Positions 35,405 through 43,908 of a stretch of DNA of 64,000 nucleotides are shown piece after piece. The stretch's first letter is position 1; each line of letters begins with the position of its first letter. A model generated the notes under the pieces. The model worked only from the letters and a program-made list of their open reading frames with translations, was not told where the DNA came from and searched no databases. The DNA is taken from the NCBI GenBank assembly GCA_034927445.1, contig JAYFPZ010000002.1:1-64000 (forward strand), given 5' to 3'. A program made the translations under genes and the position numbers. Origin of the DNA: PHAA01 sp034927445. GTDB taxonomy: Bacteria > Bacillota > Syntrophomonadia > Syntrophomonadales > Syntrophomonadaceae.

Positions 35405-36748
35405 TCATCCCAGGCATTTTCCCCATAATTCATCAGCAGCCTGCCCCCACTCCATAGCATATGTCTCCAGCCTTTTAGCCATGTCGTTTACATCCAGGTT
35501 GTTTTGTTGAGTGCAATGAGCACAGCTCTCATTTACACACTCGGCTAATTTTTGCGGGTTGTCTATGAAGGGACAGGGGCGCAGCATATTCTCATTAAAG
35601 GGATATTTCTGTTGGTAGGCCCTGAACAGTGGGGTTTTCAAGGCATCGCATACGCTCATATTGTGAATATTGCCATTGGCATAATGGATAAAAGCGCAAG
35701 GCTCCACCTCGCCCGCCGCATTGATATGAAAGTAACGCCGTCCTCCGGCAATGCAGCCGTCTGTAGCCTGCCCGTCATTCCAGAAGTCAGCAATAAAGAT
35801 AGGCTTAGTTTGCCTCATTTCATGGATTCTCTCATAAGCATAAGCACGCTGGGCCGGGGTAGCCATGAATTCCAGATCAGGCTCGGCCCCAATCGGTATA
35901 TAGGTAAAATACCAGCCAAAACGGAAGCCTTTATCGATCAGCATTTCAATATAGGTATCGGAGCAAACCTCTTCTACGTTTTTACGGTGGTAGGTGGTGG
36001 AAAATCCATAAAACAGACCATACCGCTTAAGTATATCCGCCGCCTGCATGATCTTCTGAAAAACACCCTGCCCCCGGCGGGCATCGGTAGCTTCCTCAAA
36101 GCCGTCCACGCTGATGGCAAAGGTGATATTGCCGGCCTCCACACATTGCGCCGCAAATTTATCATCAATCAAGGTTCCGTTGGTAAAGACATGAAATACC
36201 GAGTCTTTATGTTTCTGGGCCAGTTTGACAATATCCTGCTTACGTACCAGAGGTTCGCCGCCGGACAATACATAGAAATGAATGTGTAATTCTTCGCCTT
36301 CTGTGATTATCCGATCCAGCAATTCATTATCCAGGTCATTTTTGCGGGTATATTCTCCGGCCCAGCAACCTTTGCAGCGAAGATTGCAACGGTCAGTGGG
36401 GTCAATCAGAATAGCCCAGGGAATGCCATGCCCCAGTTTGGTTTCCAGTACGCGTTGCTGCGGCAAACCCAGCAGGGCGGAGTGCACCAGGAAATTAACT
36501 GCCAGCCGGTTACGCACCTTGGGATTAACCCCGGTCATTATGCTCAGATAAAGCTCGTGCCAATTGGAGTCAGGGTCTGCCAGAATCTTTTGGGCGTTGG
36601 CAAGCTGACGTTTATGTTCCTCGGTTTTAGCCAATTTATTGAGCATATTAATAGTCTTTTCGATATTGCGCTCCGGGTTTTTGCTCATATAATCGCTAAG
36701 CTGTTCCACAAATTTGTCCCCTACTGCTTTTTTTGCTCCATTAAACAT
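35405..36748 (-). CDS. Radical SAM protein with SPASM-like C-terminus (paralogue A)
   Basis: A 447-residue protein. An alpha-helical N-terminal region (about 1-105) precedes the radical SAM core with CNLRCKGCWAGEY (CX3CX2C near residue 117), FYVLSGGEPLVRK and ISVDGFEEATDARRG. The C-terminal part carries GCIAGGRRYFHINAAGEVEP and further cysteines (RPCPFIDNP, ECVNESCAHC) that may bind a second cluster. The substrate is unknown. It follows marR by 89 bases, so control by that regulator is likely. A close paralogue (47365-48759) lies in a likely operon with cyclopropane-fatty-acid synthase, which hints at a lipid-related substrate. ATG start with AGAGGAG. Confidence 0.8.
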   Translation of the reverse strand: MFNGAKKAVGDKFVEQLSDYMSKNPERNIEKTINMLNKLAKTEEHKRQLANAQKILADPDSNWHELYLSIMTGVNPKVRNRLAVNFLVHSALLGLPQQRVLETKLGHGIPWAILIDPTDRCNLRCKGCWAGEYTRKNDLDNELLDRIITEGEELHIHFYVLSGGEPLVRKQDIVKLAQKHKDSVFHVFTNGTLIDDKFAAQCVEAGNITFAISVDGFEEATDARRGQGVFQKIMQAADILKRYGLFYGFSTTYHRKNVEEVCSDTYIEMLIDKGFRFGWYFTYIPIGAEPDLEFMATPAQRAYAYERIHEMRQTKPIFIADFWNDGQATDGCIAGGRRYFHINAAGEVEPCAFIHYANGNIHNMSVCDALKTPLFRAYQQKYPFNENMLRPCPFIDNPQKLAECVNESCAHCTQQNNLDVNDMAKRLETYAMEWGQAADELWGKCLG

Positions 36749-36837
36749 CTTAATTCTCCTCTTTCCTTTCTTGAATATTGTGATAGCCTAGAGCCAGAAG
36801 CTGTCTATAATTACCTTGATCTTGTCTTGCAGCCTTG

Positions 36838-37269
36838 TTATTCTTCAAGCAGCCTTTTAAGTTTTTGAAATATCAATAACATATTGGTTAATTCTTCATG
36901 CGAAAACTGTGAATAATATTTGTCAAAAAAATGCTGGAAAAATGAATCAAGCTCTTTTTTATAATTCAACCCTTTTTCCCCTAAGCCAATAGAATATGCG
37001 CGTTTATCATCAGGGTCCTGTATTTTGGTAATAAAATGTTCGCTTTCAAGTTTTAACAGCTGCTGACTTATTGCACTTTTAGATATTTCCATTTTTTTGG
37101 CTAATTCGCTGGGTGAAGAAAGAGGATAGCCGATTATCAAATTTAATAATACATATTGTTGTGTATTTAATTTGAAATTGACTATTTTTCTTTCCTGCCT
37201 TTCTATTTGTATCCAAATATCTTCTATTATTTTATTTATCTGCTCAGCTAAGCTCTTATCATCAATCAT
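36838..37269 (-). CDS. MarR-family transcriptional regulator
   Basis: A 143-residue winged-helix regulator with the MarR layout: helix LNTQQYVLLNLIIGYPLSSP, recognition region ELAKKMEISKSAISQQLLKL, wing ITKIQDPDDKRAYSIGL and a C-terminal dimer helix. The ATG at 37269 lies 5 bases after GGAGG. The promoter upstream is overlapped by a 23-bp palindrome, so autoregulation and control of the downstream radical SAM gene are expected. The ligand is unknown. Confidence 0.9.
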   Translation of the reverse strand: MIDDKSLAEQINKIIEDIWIQIERQERKIVNFKLNTQQYVLLNLIIGYPLSSPSELAKKMEISKSAISQQLLKLESEHFITKIQDPDDKRAYSIGLGEKGLNYKKELDSFFQHFFDKYYSQFSHEELTNMLLIFQKLKRLLEE

Positions 37270-37296
37270 CTTATCCTCCATTATCGCTCGCTTGAC

Positions 37297-37396
37297 ACCG
37301 CCCAATTTTAAGTTTGCATTAGTTTAGTTAACTTAACTAAACTTTAGTGTTGCAATTACTTTCTGTCAAGAATTCAAATTTGCAAAATTGGGCGGT
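37297..37396. repeat. Long inverted repeat bracketing the marR promoter
   Basis: A 13-bp perfect inverted repeat (37297-37309 with 37384-37396, ending in CCGCCCAATTTT and its complement) encloses the promoter and operator, with arms 74 bases apart. Confidence 0.6.
37321..37369 (-). promoter_or_regulatory. marR promoter and 23-bp palindromic operator
   Basis: On the minus strand, TTGACA (37364-37369) and TAAAGT (37341-37346) are exactly 17 bases apart. A perfect 11-1-11 palindrome (37321-37343, half-site AGTTTAGTTAA) starts within the -10 box. This is a textbook position for an autorepressing MarR protein. Confidence 0.75.
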
Positions 37397-37475
37397 ACCA
37401 AGAAATTTTCTTAGTATTGCTTTTCCAACCATCAGATATGTCAATTTTTTTAATAAACGGGCAGAAAACAAGGAA

Positions 37476-37503
37476 CGGCCTGAGACTCTTCGTCTCAGAC
37501 CGA
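37476..37503 (-). terminator. Terminator of the DUF1540 gene
   Basis: GGTCTGAGAC and GTCTCAGGCC pair around TCTTC-type loop bases with one mismatch. T-rich DNA follows on the minus strand. It lies 17 bases past the stop at 37520. Confidence 0.55.
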
Positions 37504-37519
37504 CTTTTAAGGAAAAGGT

Positions 37520-37687
37520 TTAGCTGCGCGCGTCGTAACTAGCACACAAGGTTTCATCCTCCGGCACGCCGTTGTTAGTATGCTGGCACGGAGTTACCTG
37601 AATAGCGCTGAGTTTACAGAACTTGGCCTGATCCCAATGCTGGCAGCTGCTGACATCACAGTGAATAGTCTGTTGTCCTTGTTTCAC
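37520..37687 (-). CDS. DUF1540 domain protein
   Basis: A 55-residue Cys-rich protein: IHCDVSSCQHWDQAKFCKLS and IQVTPC followed by ETLCASY, the cysteine spacing of DUF1540. Such proteins are small, probably metal-binding and often found in spore formers; function is unknown. The GTG at 37687 is 6 bases after AGGAGG; an ATG at 37705 lies before that site and is rejected. It is a single-gene unit between marR and the leuS leader. Confidence 0.8.
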   Translation of the reverse strand: MKQGQQTIHCDVSSCQHWDQAKFCKLSAIQVTPCQHTNNGVPEDETLCASYDARS

Positions 37688-37801
37688 ACTATCCCTCCTG
37701 TTCATTTAGTCAATATTAATTTGCGAGTTTTTCGATATATTATTCCCGTAAACCATTGGTAAATCGATATTGCGGACAGGTCCTTTTATTATCATAATTT
37801 G

Positions 37802-37830
37802 TTGACTTTGCCAGGTAATTATCTTATAAT
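37802..37830 (+). promoter_or_regulatory. Promoter of the leuS leader
   Basis: TTGACT (37802-37807) and a perfect TATAAT (37825-37830) are 17 bases apart on the plus strand. Transcription should begin near 37837, giving a leader of roughly 345 bases before leuS. Confidence 0.8.
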
Positions 37831-38004
37831 TGCTATTGTCAATTGAACAAAAAAGGCAATGAACCGGAGTAGTAGGCAATCCCGTTACAGAGAGCTGCCA
37901 GATGGTGCAAGGCGGCAAATAATTGTTGAACTCGCCGGGGAGTTTCACAGGTCAGTAAATAGCCTGTGACGGGTATCCGTTAAAGTTTCGAGTGGACAGA
38001 TCGT

Positions 38005-38080
38005 GGGGCTATGGCGAAGTTGGGATCGCGCTTGAATGGCATTCAAGAGGCCGTGGGTTCGAATCCCACTAGCTCCACCA
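38005..38080 (+). tRNA. tRNA-Ala (anticodon GGC)
   Basis: A 76-base cloverleaf. The acceptor stem GGGGCTA/TAGCTCC includes the G3-U70 pair that identifies tRNA-Ala, with discriminator A and an encoded CCA. T8, a 4-bp D stem (GCGA/TCGC), G18 G19 and A21 are present. The anticodon stem CTTGA/TCAAG closes the 7-base loop ATGGCAT (anticodon GGC, reading GCC). The variable loop has 5 bases, and the T arm is GTGGG-TTCGAAT-CCCAC. Every invariant position checked is satisfied, so it appears functional. It is embedded in the leuS T-box leader, and no separate promoter was found. Confidence 0.93.
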
Positions 38081-38118
38081 TTTTTCATTTGTCAATTAGG
38101 GTGGTACCACGGGAATTA

Positions 38119-38155
38119 CTCTCGTCCCTGTCGGGGATGAGAGTTTTATGTTTTT
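38119..38155 (+). terminator. T-box terminator of leuS
   Basis: A 10-bp stem (38119-38128 with 38134-38143, one G-U pair) is followed by TTTTATGTTTTT. Its left arm includes the CGTCCC that would pair with the T-box sequence in the alternative antiterminator. Confidence 0.88.
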
Positions 38156-38182
38156 CTGCAACAAATGCATAAGGAGGCTTTT

Positions 38183-40660
38183 ATGGAGCGCAGCTATGAT
38201 TTCAAGGTAATTGAACCCAAATGGCAGAAGGTCTGGGAGGAAAACGCTTTCTTCAAGGTGGCGGAAAATCCGGCCCAACCCAAATACTACAACCTGGAGA
38301 TGTTTCCCTACCCCTCCGGCAATCTGCACATGGGCCATGTAAGAAACTACGCCATCGGCGATGTGATTGCCCGTTTTAAAACCATGAACGGCTTCAATGT
38401 CCTGCATCCTATGGGCTGGGATTCTTTCGGCCTGCCGGCTGAGAATGCGGCTATCAAACACGGGCACCACCCCGCCCAATGGACCTATGCCAATATTGAA
38501 AATATGAAGGTGCAGCTTAAGACCCTGGGTATAAGCTATGACTGGGACCGTGAAGTAGCCACCTGCAAGCCCGATTATTATAAATTCACCCAGTGGATGT
38601 TTTTAAAACTTTATGAAAATGGCCTGGCCTATAAAAAGAGCGCGGCGGTAAACTGGTGCCCCTCCTGCCAGACCGTGCTGGCCAATGAACAGGTGGTGGA
38701 AGGCGCCTGCGAACGCTGTGAGACTGTAGTTGAAAAGCGTCAGTTGGCCCAGTGGTTTTTCAAAATAACCGACTACGCCCAGCGGCTGTTGGATGACCTG
38801 GCGCTATTGCCCGGTTGGCCGGAAAAAGTAAAAACCATGCAGCGCAACTGGATCGGGCGCAGCGAAGGCTGTCAGTTTGATCTGGCCATAGAGGGCAGCG
38901 ACGAAATACTCACAGTCTTTACCACCCGCGCCGACACCGTCTTTGGCGTTACCTATATGGTGTTGGCCCCCGAACATCCCCTGGTTGAAAAAATATCTTC
39001 GGGAACTTCGCAGGAAAAAGCGGTGCAGGAATTTAAACATAGAATGCAATTTCTGAGCGATGTGGCCCGCACCTCCACCGATACTGAAAAGGAAGGGGTT
39101 TTCACCGGCGCTTATGCTATTAATCCGATGACCGGCGAGAAGATTCCCATCTGGATAGCCAACTATGTATTGATGGATTATGGGACCGGTGCCATAATGG
39201 CAGTTCCGGCCCATGACGAACGTGACTTTGAGTTTGCCCGCAAATATAATTTGCCGGTTAAAGTGGTTATAAAAGCGGAAGAATCACCCGCTGACGGCGA
39301 TACGATGCAGGAGGCTTATACCGGCGATGGGGTGATGGTCAACTCTCCCGGTTATGAGGGCCTGAGTATCAGCGAGGGACAAAAGCAAATTATAGCTTAT
39401 ATGAAGTCCCGGGGGATCGGCCATGGCACGATCAATTTTCGCCTGCGCGACTGGCTTATTTCCCGCCAGCGTTACTGGGGGGCGCCCATCCCCATGGTAT
39501 ACTGTGACGACTGCGGCCTGGTGCCGGTGCCCTACGAGCAACTGCCGGTGCTGCTGCCCGAAGATGTGGAGTTTAAGCCATCCGGGGAATCCCCCCTTAA
39601 TTATGTAGAGTCTTTCTATAAAACTACCTGTCCCTGCTGCGGCCAGCCGGCCCGCCGGGAGACCGACACCATGGATACCTTTGTCTGTTCGTCCTGGTAT
39701 TTTGACCGCTACTGCGATCCGCACAACGGCATAACCCCGTTCAATAAAGAAGCGGTTGATTACTGGATGCCGGTAGATCAATATATCGGCGGGGTTGAGC
39801 ATGCCATCCTGCATCTTATGTATGCTCGGTTTTTCACCAAGTTCCTGCATGATATCAACATGCTGTCCTGTGACGAGCCCTTCACCAACCTCTTGACCCA
39901 GGGAATGGTGCTCAAGGACGGCTCCAAAATGTCCAAGTCCAAGGGCAACGTGGTGAGCCCGGAGGAGATTATCAATACCTATGGAGCGGATACCGCCCGG
40001 CTTTTCATCCTCTTCGCCTCTCCCCCGGAAAGAGACCTGGAGTGGAGCGACCAGGGAGTTGAAGGCTCCTTCCGCTTCCTAAACCGGGTATGGCGCCTGG
40101 TGACCGGCTGTGCCGAAGACATTCAGGATGTTCGCCTGCCCAAAAATTTTGGAGAGTTGGAGCCGGCCGCCCGCAAGCTTCGCTTCAAAACCCATGCCAC
40201 CATCAAAAAAGTAAGCGAAGACATTCAGGAGCGCTTCAATTTCAATACGGCCATCAGTGCCATTATGGAATTGACCAACATGCTGTATGCTTATCAGGAT
40301 CAGGACGAGCAGGATCTCCCGGTTCTGAAAGAAGCCATAGACACCCTCATGGTGCTTCTAAGCCCCTTCTCCCCCCATATTTGCGAGGAGCTGTGGCATA
40401 TATGCGGCCATGCCGACAGTATTTGTCATCAGGCCTGGCCGCGTTATGATGAAGCCGCCCTGGTGCAGGATGAGGTTGAAATCGCCGTTCAAATCAGCGG
40501 CAAGGTTAGAGACCGCTTGACGGTGCCTGCCGGCATCGCCAAAGCGGAACTGGAAAAAATGGCCCTGGAGCAGACCCGGATCCAGGATTTGATCAACGGC
40601 AGGACTGTGGTCAAAGTCGTTGTAGTTCCGGGCAAACTGGTAAATATCGTGGTAAAATAG
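38183..40660 (+). CDS. leuS: Leucine--tRNA ligase
   Basis: Class I aminoacyl-tRNA synthetase charging tRNA-Leu. The Rossmann HIGH-type motif is HMGH (49-52), the editing (CP1) domain contains TVFTTRADTVFGVTYMVLAP and MAVPAHDERDFEFA, a zinc-type segment CPCCGQPARRETDTMDTF follows, and KMSKSKGNV lies near residue 578. The C-terminal anticodon domain is complete; 825 residues is normal. The ATG at 38183 has AAGGAGG 5 bases upstream, rejecting an earlier in-frame ATG. Regulation is by the T-box leader. Confidence 0.98.
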   Translation: MERSYDFKVIEPKWQKVWEENAFFKVAENPAQPKYYNLEMFPYPSGNLHMGHVRNYAIGDVIARFKTMNGFNVLHPMGWDSFGLPAENAAIKHGHHPAQWTYANIENMKVQLKTLGISYDWDREVATCKPDYYKFTQWMFLKLYENGLAYKKSAAVNWCPSCQTVLANEQVVEGACERCETVVEKRQLAQWFFKITDYAQRLLDDLALLPGWPEKVKTMQRNWIGRSEGCQFDLAIEGSDEILTVFTTRADTVFGVTYMVLAPEHPLVEKISSGTSQEKAVQEFKHRMQFLSDVARTSTDTEKEGVFTGAYAINPMTGEKIPIWIANYVLMDYGTGAIMAVPAHDERDFEFARKYNLPVKVVIKAEESPADGDTMQEAYTGDGVMVNSPGYEGLSISEGQKQIIAYMKSRGIGHGTINFRLRDWLISRQRYWGAPIPMVYCDDCGLVPVPYEQLPVLLPEDVEFKPSGESPLNYVESFYKTTCPCCGQPARRETDTMDTFVCSSWYFDRYCDPHNGITPFNKEAVDYWMPVDQYIGGVEHAILHLMYARFFTKFLHDINMLSCDEPFTNLLTQGMVLKDGSKMSKSKGNVVSPEEIINTYGADTARLFILFASPPERDLEWSDQGVEGSFRFLNRVWRLVTGCAEDIQDVRLPKNFGELEPAARKLRFKTHATIKKVSEDIQERFNFNTAISAIMELTNMLYAYQDQDEQDLPVLKEAIDTLMVLLSPFSPHICEELWHICGHADSICHQAWPRYDEAALVQDEVEIAVQISGKVRDRLTVPAGIAKAELEKMALEQTRIQDLINGRTVVKVVVVPGKLVNIVVK

Positions 40661-40722
40661 ACCGGCAGCCGGTCTCCCGCCCTTTAACCACAGGGTTATA
40701 AATATCGGGTCCATGTATTTAA

Positions 40723-40758
40723 GCCTCCCTTTATTAATAAGGGGAGGTATGTCTTTTT
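40723..40758 (+). terminator. Terminator of leuS
   Basis: CCTCCCTT (40724-40731) pairs with AAGGGGAGG (40739-40747), followed a few bases later by CTTTTTCT. It lies about 65 bases past the leuS stop. Confidence 0.65.
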
Positions 40759-40796
40759 CTGGAGGGAAATCCTGAAAAGCTCGGAATGCGGATGAA

Positions 40797-40883
40797 TATA
40801 ATATACAGAAGAAATAGGGAGCCCCTGCTGCCTTATTGCAGATAGAAGCCTGGTCTTTAGTACCGCGGCCGGGCTTTTATTTT
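40797..40883 (+). ncRNA. Candidate short transcript or attenuator upstream of catalase
   Basis: A perfect TATAAT (40797-40802) with only a weak -35 (TGAAAA) precedes a small CTGC/GCAG hairpin and an 8-bp terminator-like stem (40846-40853 with 40869-40876) followed by TTTTATTTT. This could yield an RNA of about 75 bases, or attenuate the catalase gene 98 bases downstream. No known RNA family was recognised. Confidence 0.35.
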
Positions 40884-40980
40884 ACCGAAATATGCAGGCG
40901 GTTTTGTTTTGGAATAAAACTCCATATGGTTTGGGATACTAGGTTAAAAATAAAAGCAATAGCATGAAAGGGGATTTACT

Positions 40981-43083
40981 TTGCGTGCCAATGGGGTTGA
41001 CGACAACAGCATGAAGAAGACGGAGCAGCTTAAGGCCTATAGAATGAATGATACCGGCCAGCAGCTCACCACTGACAATGGCTTAAAGCTTACCAACACC
41101 GACGATTCTCTGAAAGCGGGAGAGCGTGGGCCCACCCTGCTGGAGGATTTCCATTTCCGGGAGAAAATAACCCACTTCGACCATGAGCGTATACCGGAGC
41201 GCATTGTTCATGCACGCGGATTCGGCGCCCATGGATATTTTGAGCTCTACGAATCAATGGCGGCGTATACCAAAGCTGCATTTTTGCAGAATCCCAAGGC
41301 AAAGACGCCGGTATTCGTACGCTTCTCGACCGTCGCCGGTTCGCGGGGATCGGCGGATACAGCCCGCGATGTCCGCGGTTTTGCCACCAAGTTTTATACC
41401 GAAGCCGGGAATTTTGACATAGTGGGGAATAATATCCCTATTTTCTTCATTCAGGATGCCATTAAATTTCCCGATCTCATCCATGCGGTAAAGCCTGAGC
41501 CGCATAACGAGGTGCCGCAGGCCTCTACGGCCCACGATACCTTCTGGGATTTTGTCATCAGCGCGCCGGAAACGGCTCACATGGTCATGTGGATCATGTC
41601 GGACCGGGCGATTCCCAGGAGCTTTCGGATGATGGAAGGCTTTGGGGTCAACACCTTTCGCTTTATCAATGCGCAAGGCCAGGCGCGATTTGTGAAATTT
41701 CACTGGAAGCCGGTCCTGGGGGCCCATTCCCTGGTACGTGACGAGGCGCAGAAGCTGGCGGGCAAGGACCCCGATTTTCACCGCCGTGATCTATGGGATG
41801 CGATCGAACAGGGCAACTACCCGGAATATGAGTTCGGCGTACAGATGATTGAGGAAAAGCAGGAATTCGATTTTGATTTCGATATTCTTGACCCGACCAA
41901 ACTATGGCCCGAGGAATTGATCCCGGTTAAAATCATCGGCAAAATGACGCTCAACCGTAATGTGGACAATTTCTTCGCCGAAACCGAGCAAATTGCCTTT
42001 TGTCCCGCCAATGTCGTACCCGGCATTGATTTCAGCAATGACCCGCTTTTGCAGGGACGGCTGTTCTCCTATGAAGATACGCAGCTAAGCCGCCTGGGCG
42101 GTCCCAACTTCCGGGAGATCCCCATAAACAGGCCGGTGGTGCCGGTGCATAACAACCAGCGCGACGGGTTGCACCGTATGAGCATCCATCCGGGACCGGT
42201 CAGCTACTTTCCCAATACGATGGCGGCCAATTCTCCTTTTCCAGCAACCGAGGCGGAAGGCGGATTCGTCCATTACACCCAGAGAGTCGAGGGGCATAAG
42301 GTGCGTGCGCGCAGCCAGAGCTTCCGCGATCACTACAGTCAGGCCCGATTGTTCTGGAACAGCATGTCGGCGGCAGAGAAAAAGCATATCGTAGATGCTT
42401 TTCACTTTGAAGTAGGCAATGTCAAAGATAAAAACATTAAGCAGCGGGTGGCTGATATGTTCGCCCAGGTCGCCCCCGAGCTGGGCGAACAAATTGCGGC
42501 GGGCATCGGAGCCAATCCTCCCGCACCGCCGGCGCCGAACAACATGACGGCTTCCTCACCCGCGCTCAGCCAGGCCAACACCACCAAAACCGCCAGAACC
42601 AGAAAGGTTGCGATTCTGGTGGAAAGCGGGTTTTGCCCGGTGGCGGTTCAGGCCATGACCGATGCGCTTAAATTAGCCGGCGTAGTGGCTGAGACGGTGA
42701 GCAGCCGGTTAGGTGCTATTACCGGTAGGAACGGTACCGTACTCGAACCCAACAAGTCCTTCACTACGGCCACCGCCCTACTTTACGACGCAGTATTCGT
42801 CCCCGGCGGCCCTGACCATATCAACGCGCTCACGCCCAACCCTGATGCGCGCTGCTTTATCAACGAAGCCCTGCATCACATGAAAGCCATAGCCGTTTCC
42901 GATGAAGGCCTGGAACTGCTCAAAGCGACTGATGCGGCCGCTCTGATAGCCGGCATGCCTGACAACGCGAAAAAGCCCTGGGTCTCCCAGGGTATCGTGA
43001 CCGTAAAGGGGACGACCGATTTCCAGCCCTTCTGCACGGAATTCATAAGCCAGCTTGCCCTGCACCGCCATTGGGACAGATAG
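40981..43083 (+). CDS. Large-subunit (clade II) monofunctional catalase
   Basis: Degrades hydrogen peroxide. At 700 residues it is the large HPII/KatE type. The core has the catalytic His in ERIVHARGFGAHGYFE, the Asn in FDIVGNNIPIFFIQD and the heme-ligand Tyr in RLFSYEDTQLSRLGGPNF. After a Pro/Ala linker (NPPAPPAPNN) the last 150 residues form the DJ-1/PfpI-like domain (RKVAILVESGFCPVAVQAM, AVFVPGGPDHINAL) typical of clade II. The TTG at 40981 has AAAGGGG 7 bases upstream; ATG at 41011 is an alternative without a clear ribosome site. No regulator is adjacent. Confidence 0.93.
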   Translation: MRANGVDDNSMKKTEQLKAYRMNDTGQQLTTDNGLKLTNTDDSLKAGERGPTLLEDFHFREKITHFDHERIPERIVHARGFGAHGYFELYESMAAYTKAAFLQNPKAKTPVFVRFSTVAGSRGSADTARDVRGFATKFYTEAGNFDIVGNNIPIFFIQDAIKFPDLIHAVKPEPHNEVPQASTAHDTFWDFVISAPETAHMVMWIMSDRAIPRSFRMMEGFGVNTFRFINAQGQARFVKFHWKPVLGAHSLVRDEAQKLAGKDPDFHRRDLWDAIEQGNYPEYEFGVQMIEEKQEFDFDFDILDPTKLWPEELIPVKIIGKMTLNRNVDNFFAETEQIAFCPANVVPGIDFSNDPLLQGRLFSYEDTQLSRLGGPNFREIPINRPVVPVHNNQRDGLHRMSIHPGPVSYFPNTMAANSPFPATEAEGGFVHYTQRVEGHKVRARSQSFRDHYSQARLFWNSMSAAEKKHIVDAFHFEVGNVKDKNIKQRVADMFAQVAPELGEQIAAGIGANPPAPPAPNNMTASSPALSQANTTKTARTRKVAILVESGFCPVAVQAMTDALKLAGVVAETVSSRLGAITGRNGTVLEPNKSFTTATALLYDAVFVPGGPDHINALTPNPDARCFINEALHHMKAIAVSDEGLELLKATDAAALIAGMPDNAKKPWVSQGIVTVKGTTDFQPFCTEFISQLALHRHWDR

Positions 43084-43146
43084 CATCAGGGGTTATGGCT
43101 CGTGCAAGAACATGAAAACCAAGCTTAATTAACCTAGGAAATTGCG

Positions 43147-43182
43147 GCACCTTCCCTTTTATTAGGGAAGGTGCTAATTTTT
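43147..43182 (+). terminator. Terminator of the catalase gene
   Basis: A 10-bp perfect stem (43147-43156 with 43165-43174) with an 8-base loop is followed by TAATTTTT, about 65 bases past the stop. Confidence 0.85.
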
Positions 43183-43365
43183 CAGGCAATTGCTCTATAG
43201 TTCTGCCGGGTTTTAACTTTTTTAGTCCCACATTAATCGTTTTAAGCCAACTGTTTTTCCCTGCTTGCTGGCCGATGTTGGAATCTTATGCATAGATTAT
43301 CAGGTTATCTGCCAATAATATCTTTGAATAATAGGTCTGATTTAATGAGAAGGTGCTAAATAGAG

Positions 43366-43878
43366 ATGCATGTATTAATCGCAATTTTAACCGTGATTGC
43401 TGCCTGGCTCTGGGGGGACTGGAGAAATTGGCTAAGGTACTACCCAACCATGCAATTCATGGCTTTAGGTAATCTAACCTATAATTTTATTTGCAGCAAT
43501 AATTTTCTGTGGAGATTTATTCCAGATTCTTTTAGTAATTATACGATTATGGAGTTAACTTATACTTTTATTGTTTTTCCAGCCAGCGCACTGCTTTTTT
43601 TATCAAATTACCCGGACGGTACTTTTCATAAAAAGGCAATTTACTATATAAAATGGATATTGGCCTATATTACAGTTGAATATTTTTTCTTGATAAAGAA
43701 CGGGATTATATACCAACATGGATGGAATATCTGGTGGTCTATCGCTTTTCTCATTATTATGTTTATTTTAATCCGGCTTCATCACACCAAACCCTTATTA
43801 GGCTACCTATGTGCGGCAATCTTGGGTTTCTTTATTACTTTTTACTTTGATTTGCCGGCCAGATCCCTATTAAATTAA
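43366..43878 (+). CDS. CBO0543-like multi-pass membrane protein (first copy)
   Basis: A 170-residue protein with about five hydrophobic segments, such as VLIAILTVIAAWLWGDW, LTYTFIVFPASALLFL and IAFLIIMFILIRL. It resembles the CBO0543 family of clostridial membrane proteins, which has no known function. It begins a three-gene cluster: 30 bases later comes a PstS-like lipoprotein, then a second protein of the same type. Promoter not identified. Confidence 0.7.
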   Translation: MHVLIAILTVIAAWLWGDWRNWLRYYPTMQFMALGNLTYNFICSNNFLWRFIPDSFSNYTIMELTYTFIVFPASALLFLSNYPDGTFHKKAIYYIKWILAYITVEYFFLIKNGIIYQHGWNIWWSIAFLIIMFILIRLHHTKPLLGYLCAAILGFFITFYFDLPARSLLN

Positions 43879-43908
43879 GAAAATGATATTTTCTGGGGCG
43901 GTGAGTAT

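Larger units (their letters stand above)
37837..38156 (+). promoter_or_regulatory. Leucine T-box leader interrupted by a tRNA
   Basis: Stem I landmarks are present: GGAGTAGTA (from 37866), AGAGAGCTGCC (from 37889), the apical GATGGTGCAAGGCGGC and GTTGAACTCGCC with a CTC (Leu) specifier at 37931-37933. A stem (CACAGG/CCTGTG) and the TATCCGTTAA segment of stem II follow, then GAGTGGACAG. The T-box sequence AGGGTGGTACCACGGG lies at 38098-38113, with the antiterminator and terminator after it. Uncharged tRNA-Leu should favour readthrough into leuS. Uniquely, a complete tRNA-Ala gene fills 38005-38080, between GTGGACAG and the TGTC that would normally close stem III. Confidence 0.88.

Noticed and set aside
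38165..38167. Earlier ATG for leuS
   Set aside because: It lies before the AAGGAGG site; the ATG at 38183 has proper spacing and the family N-terminus.
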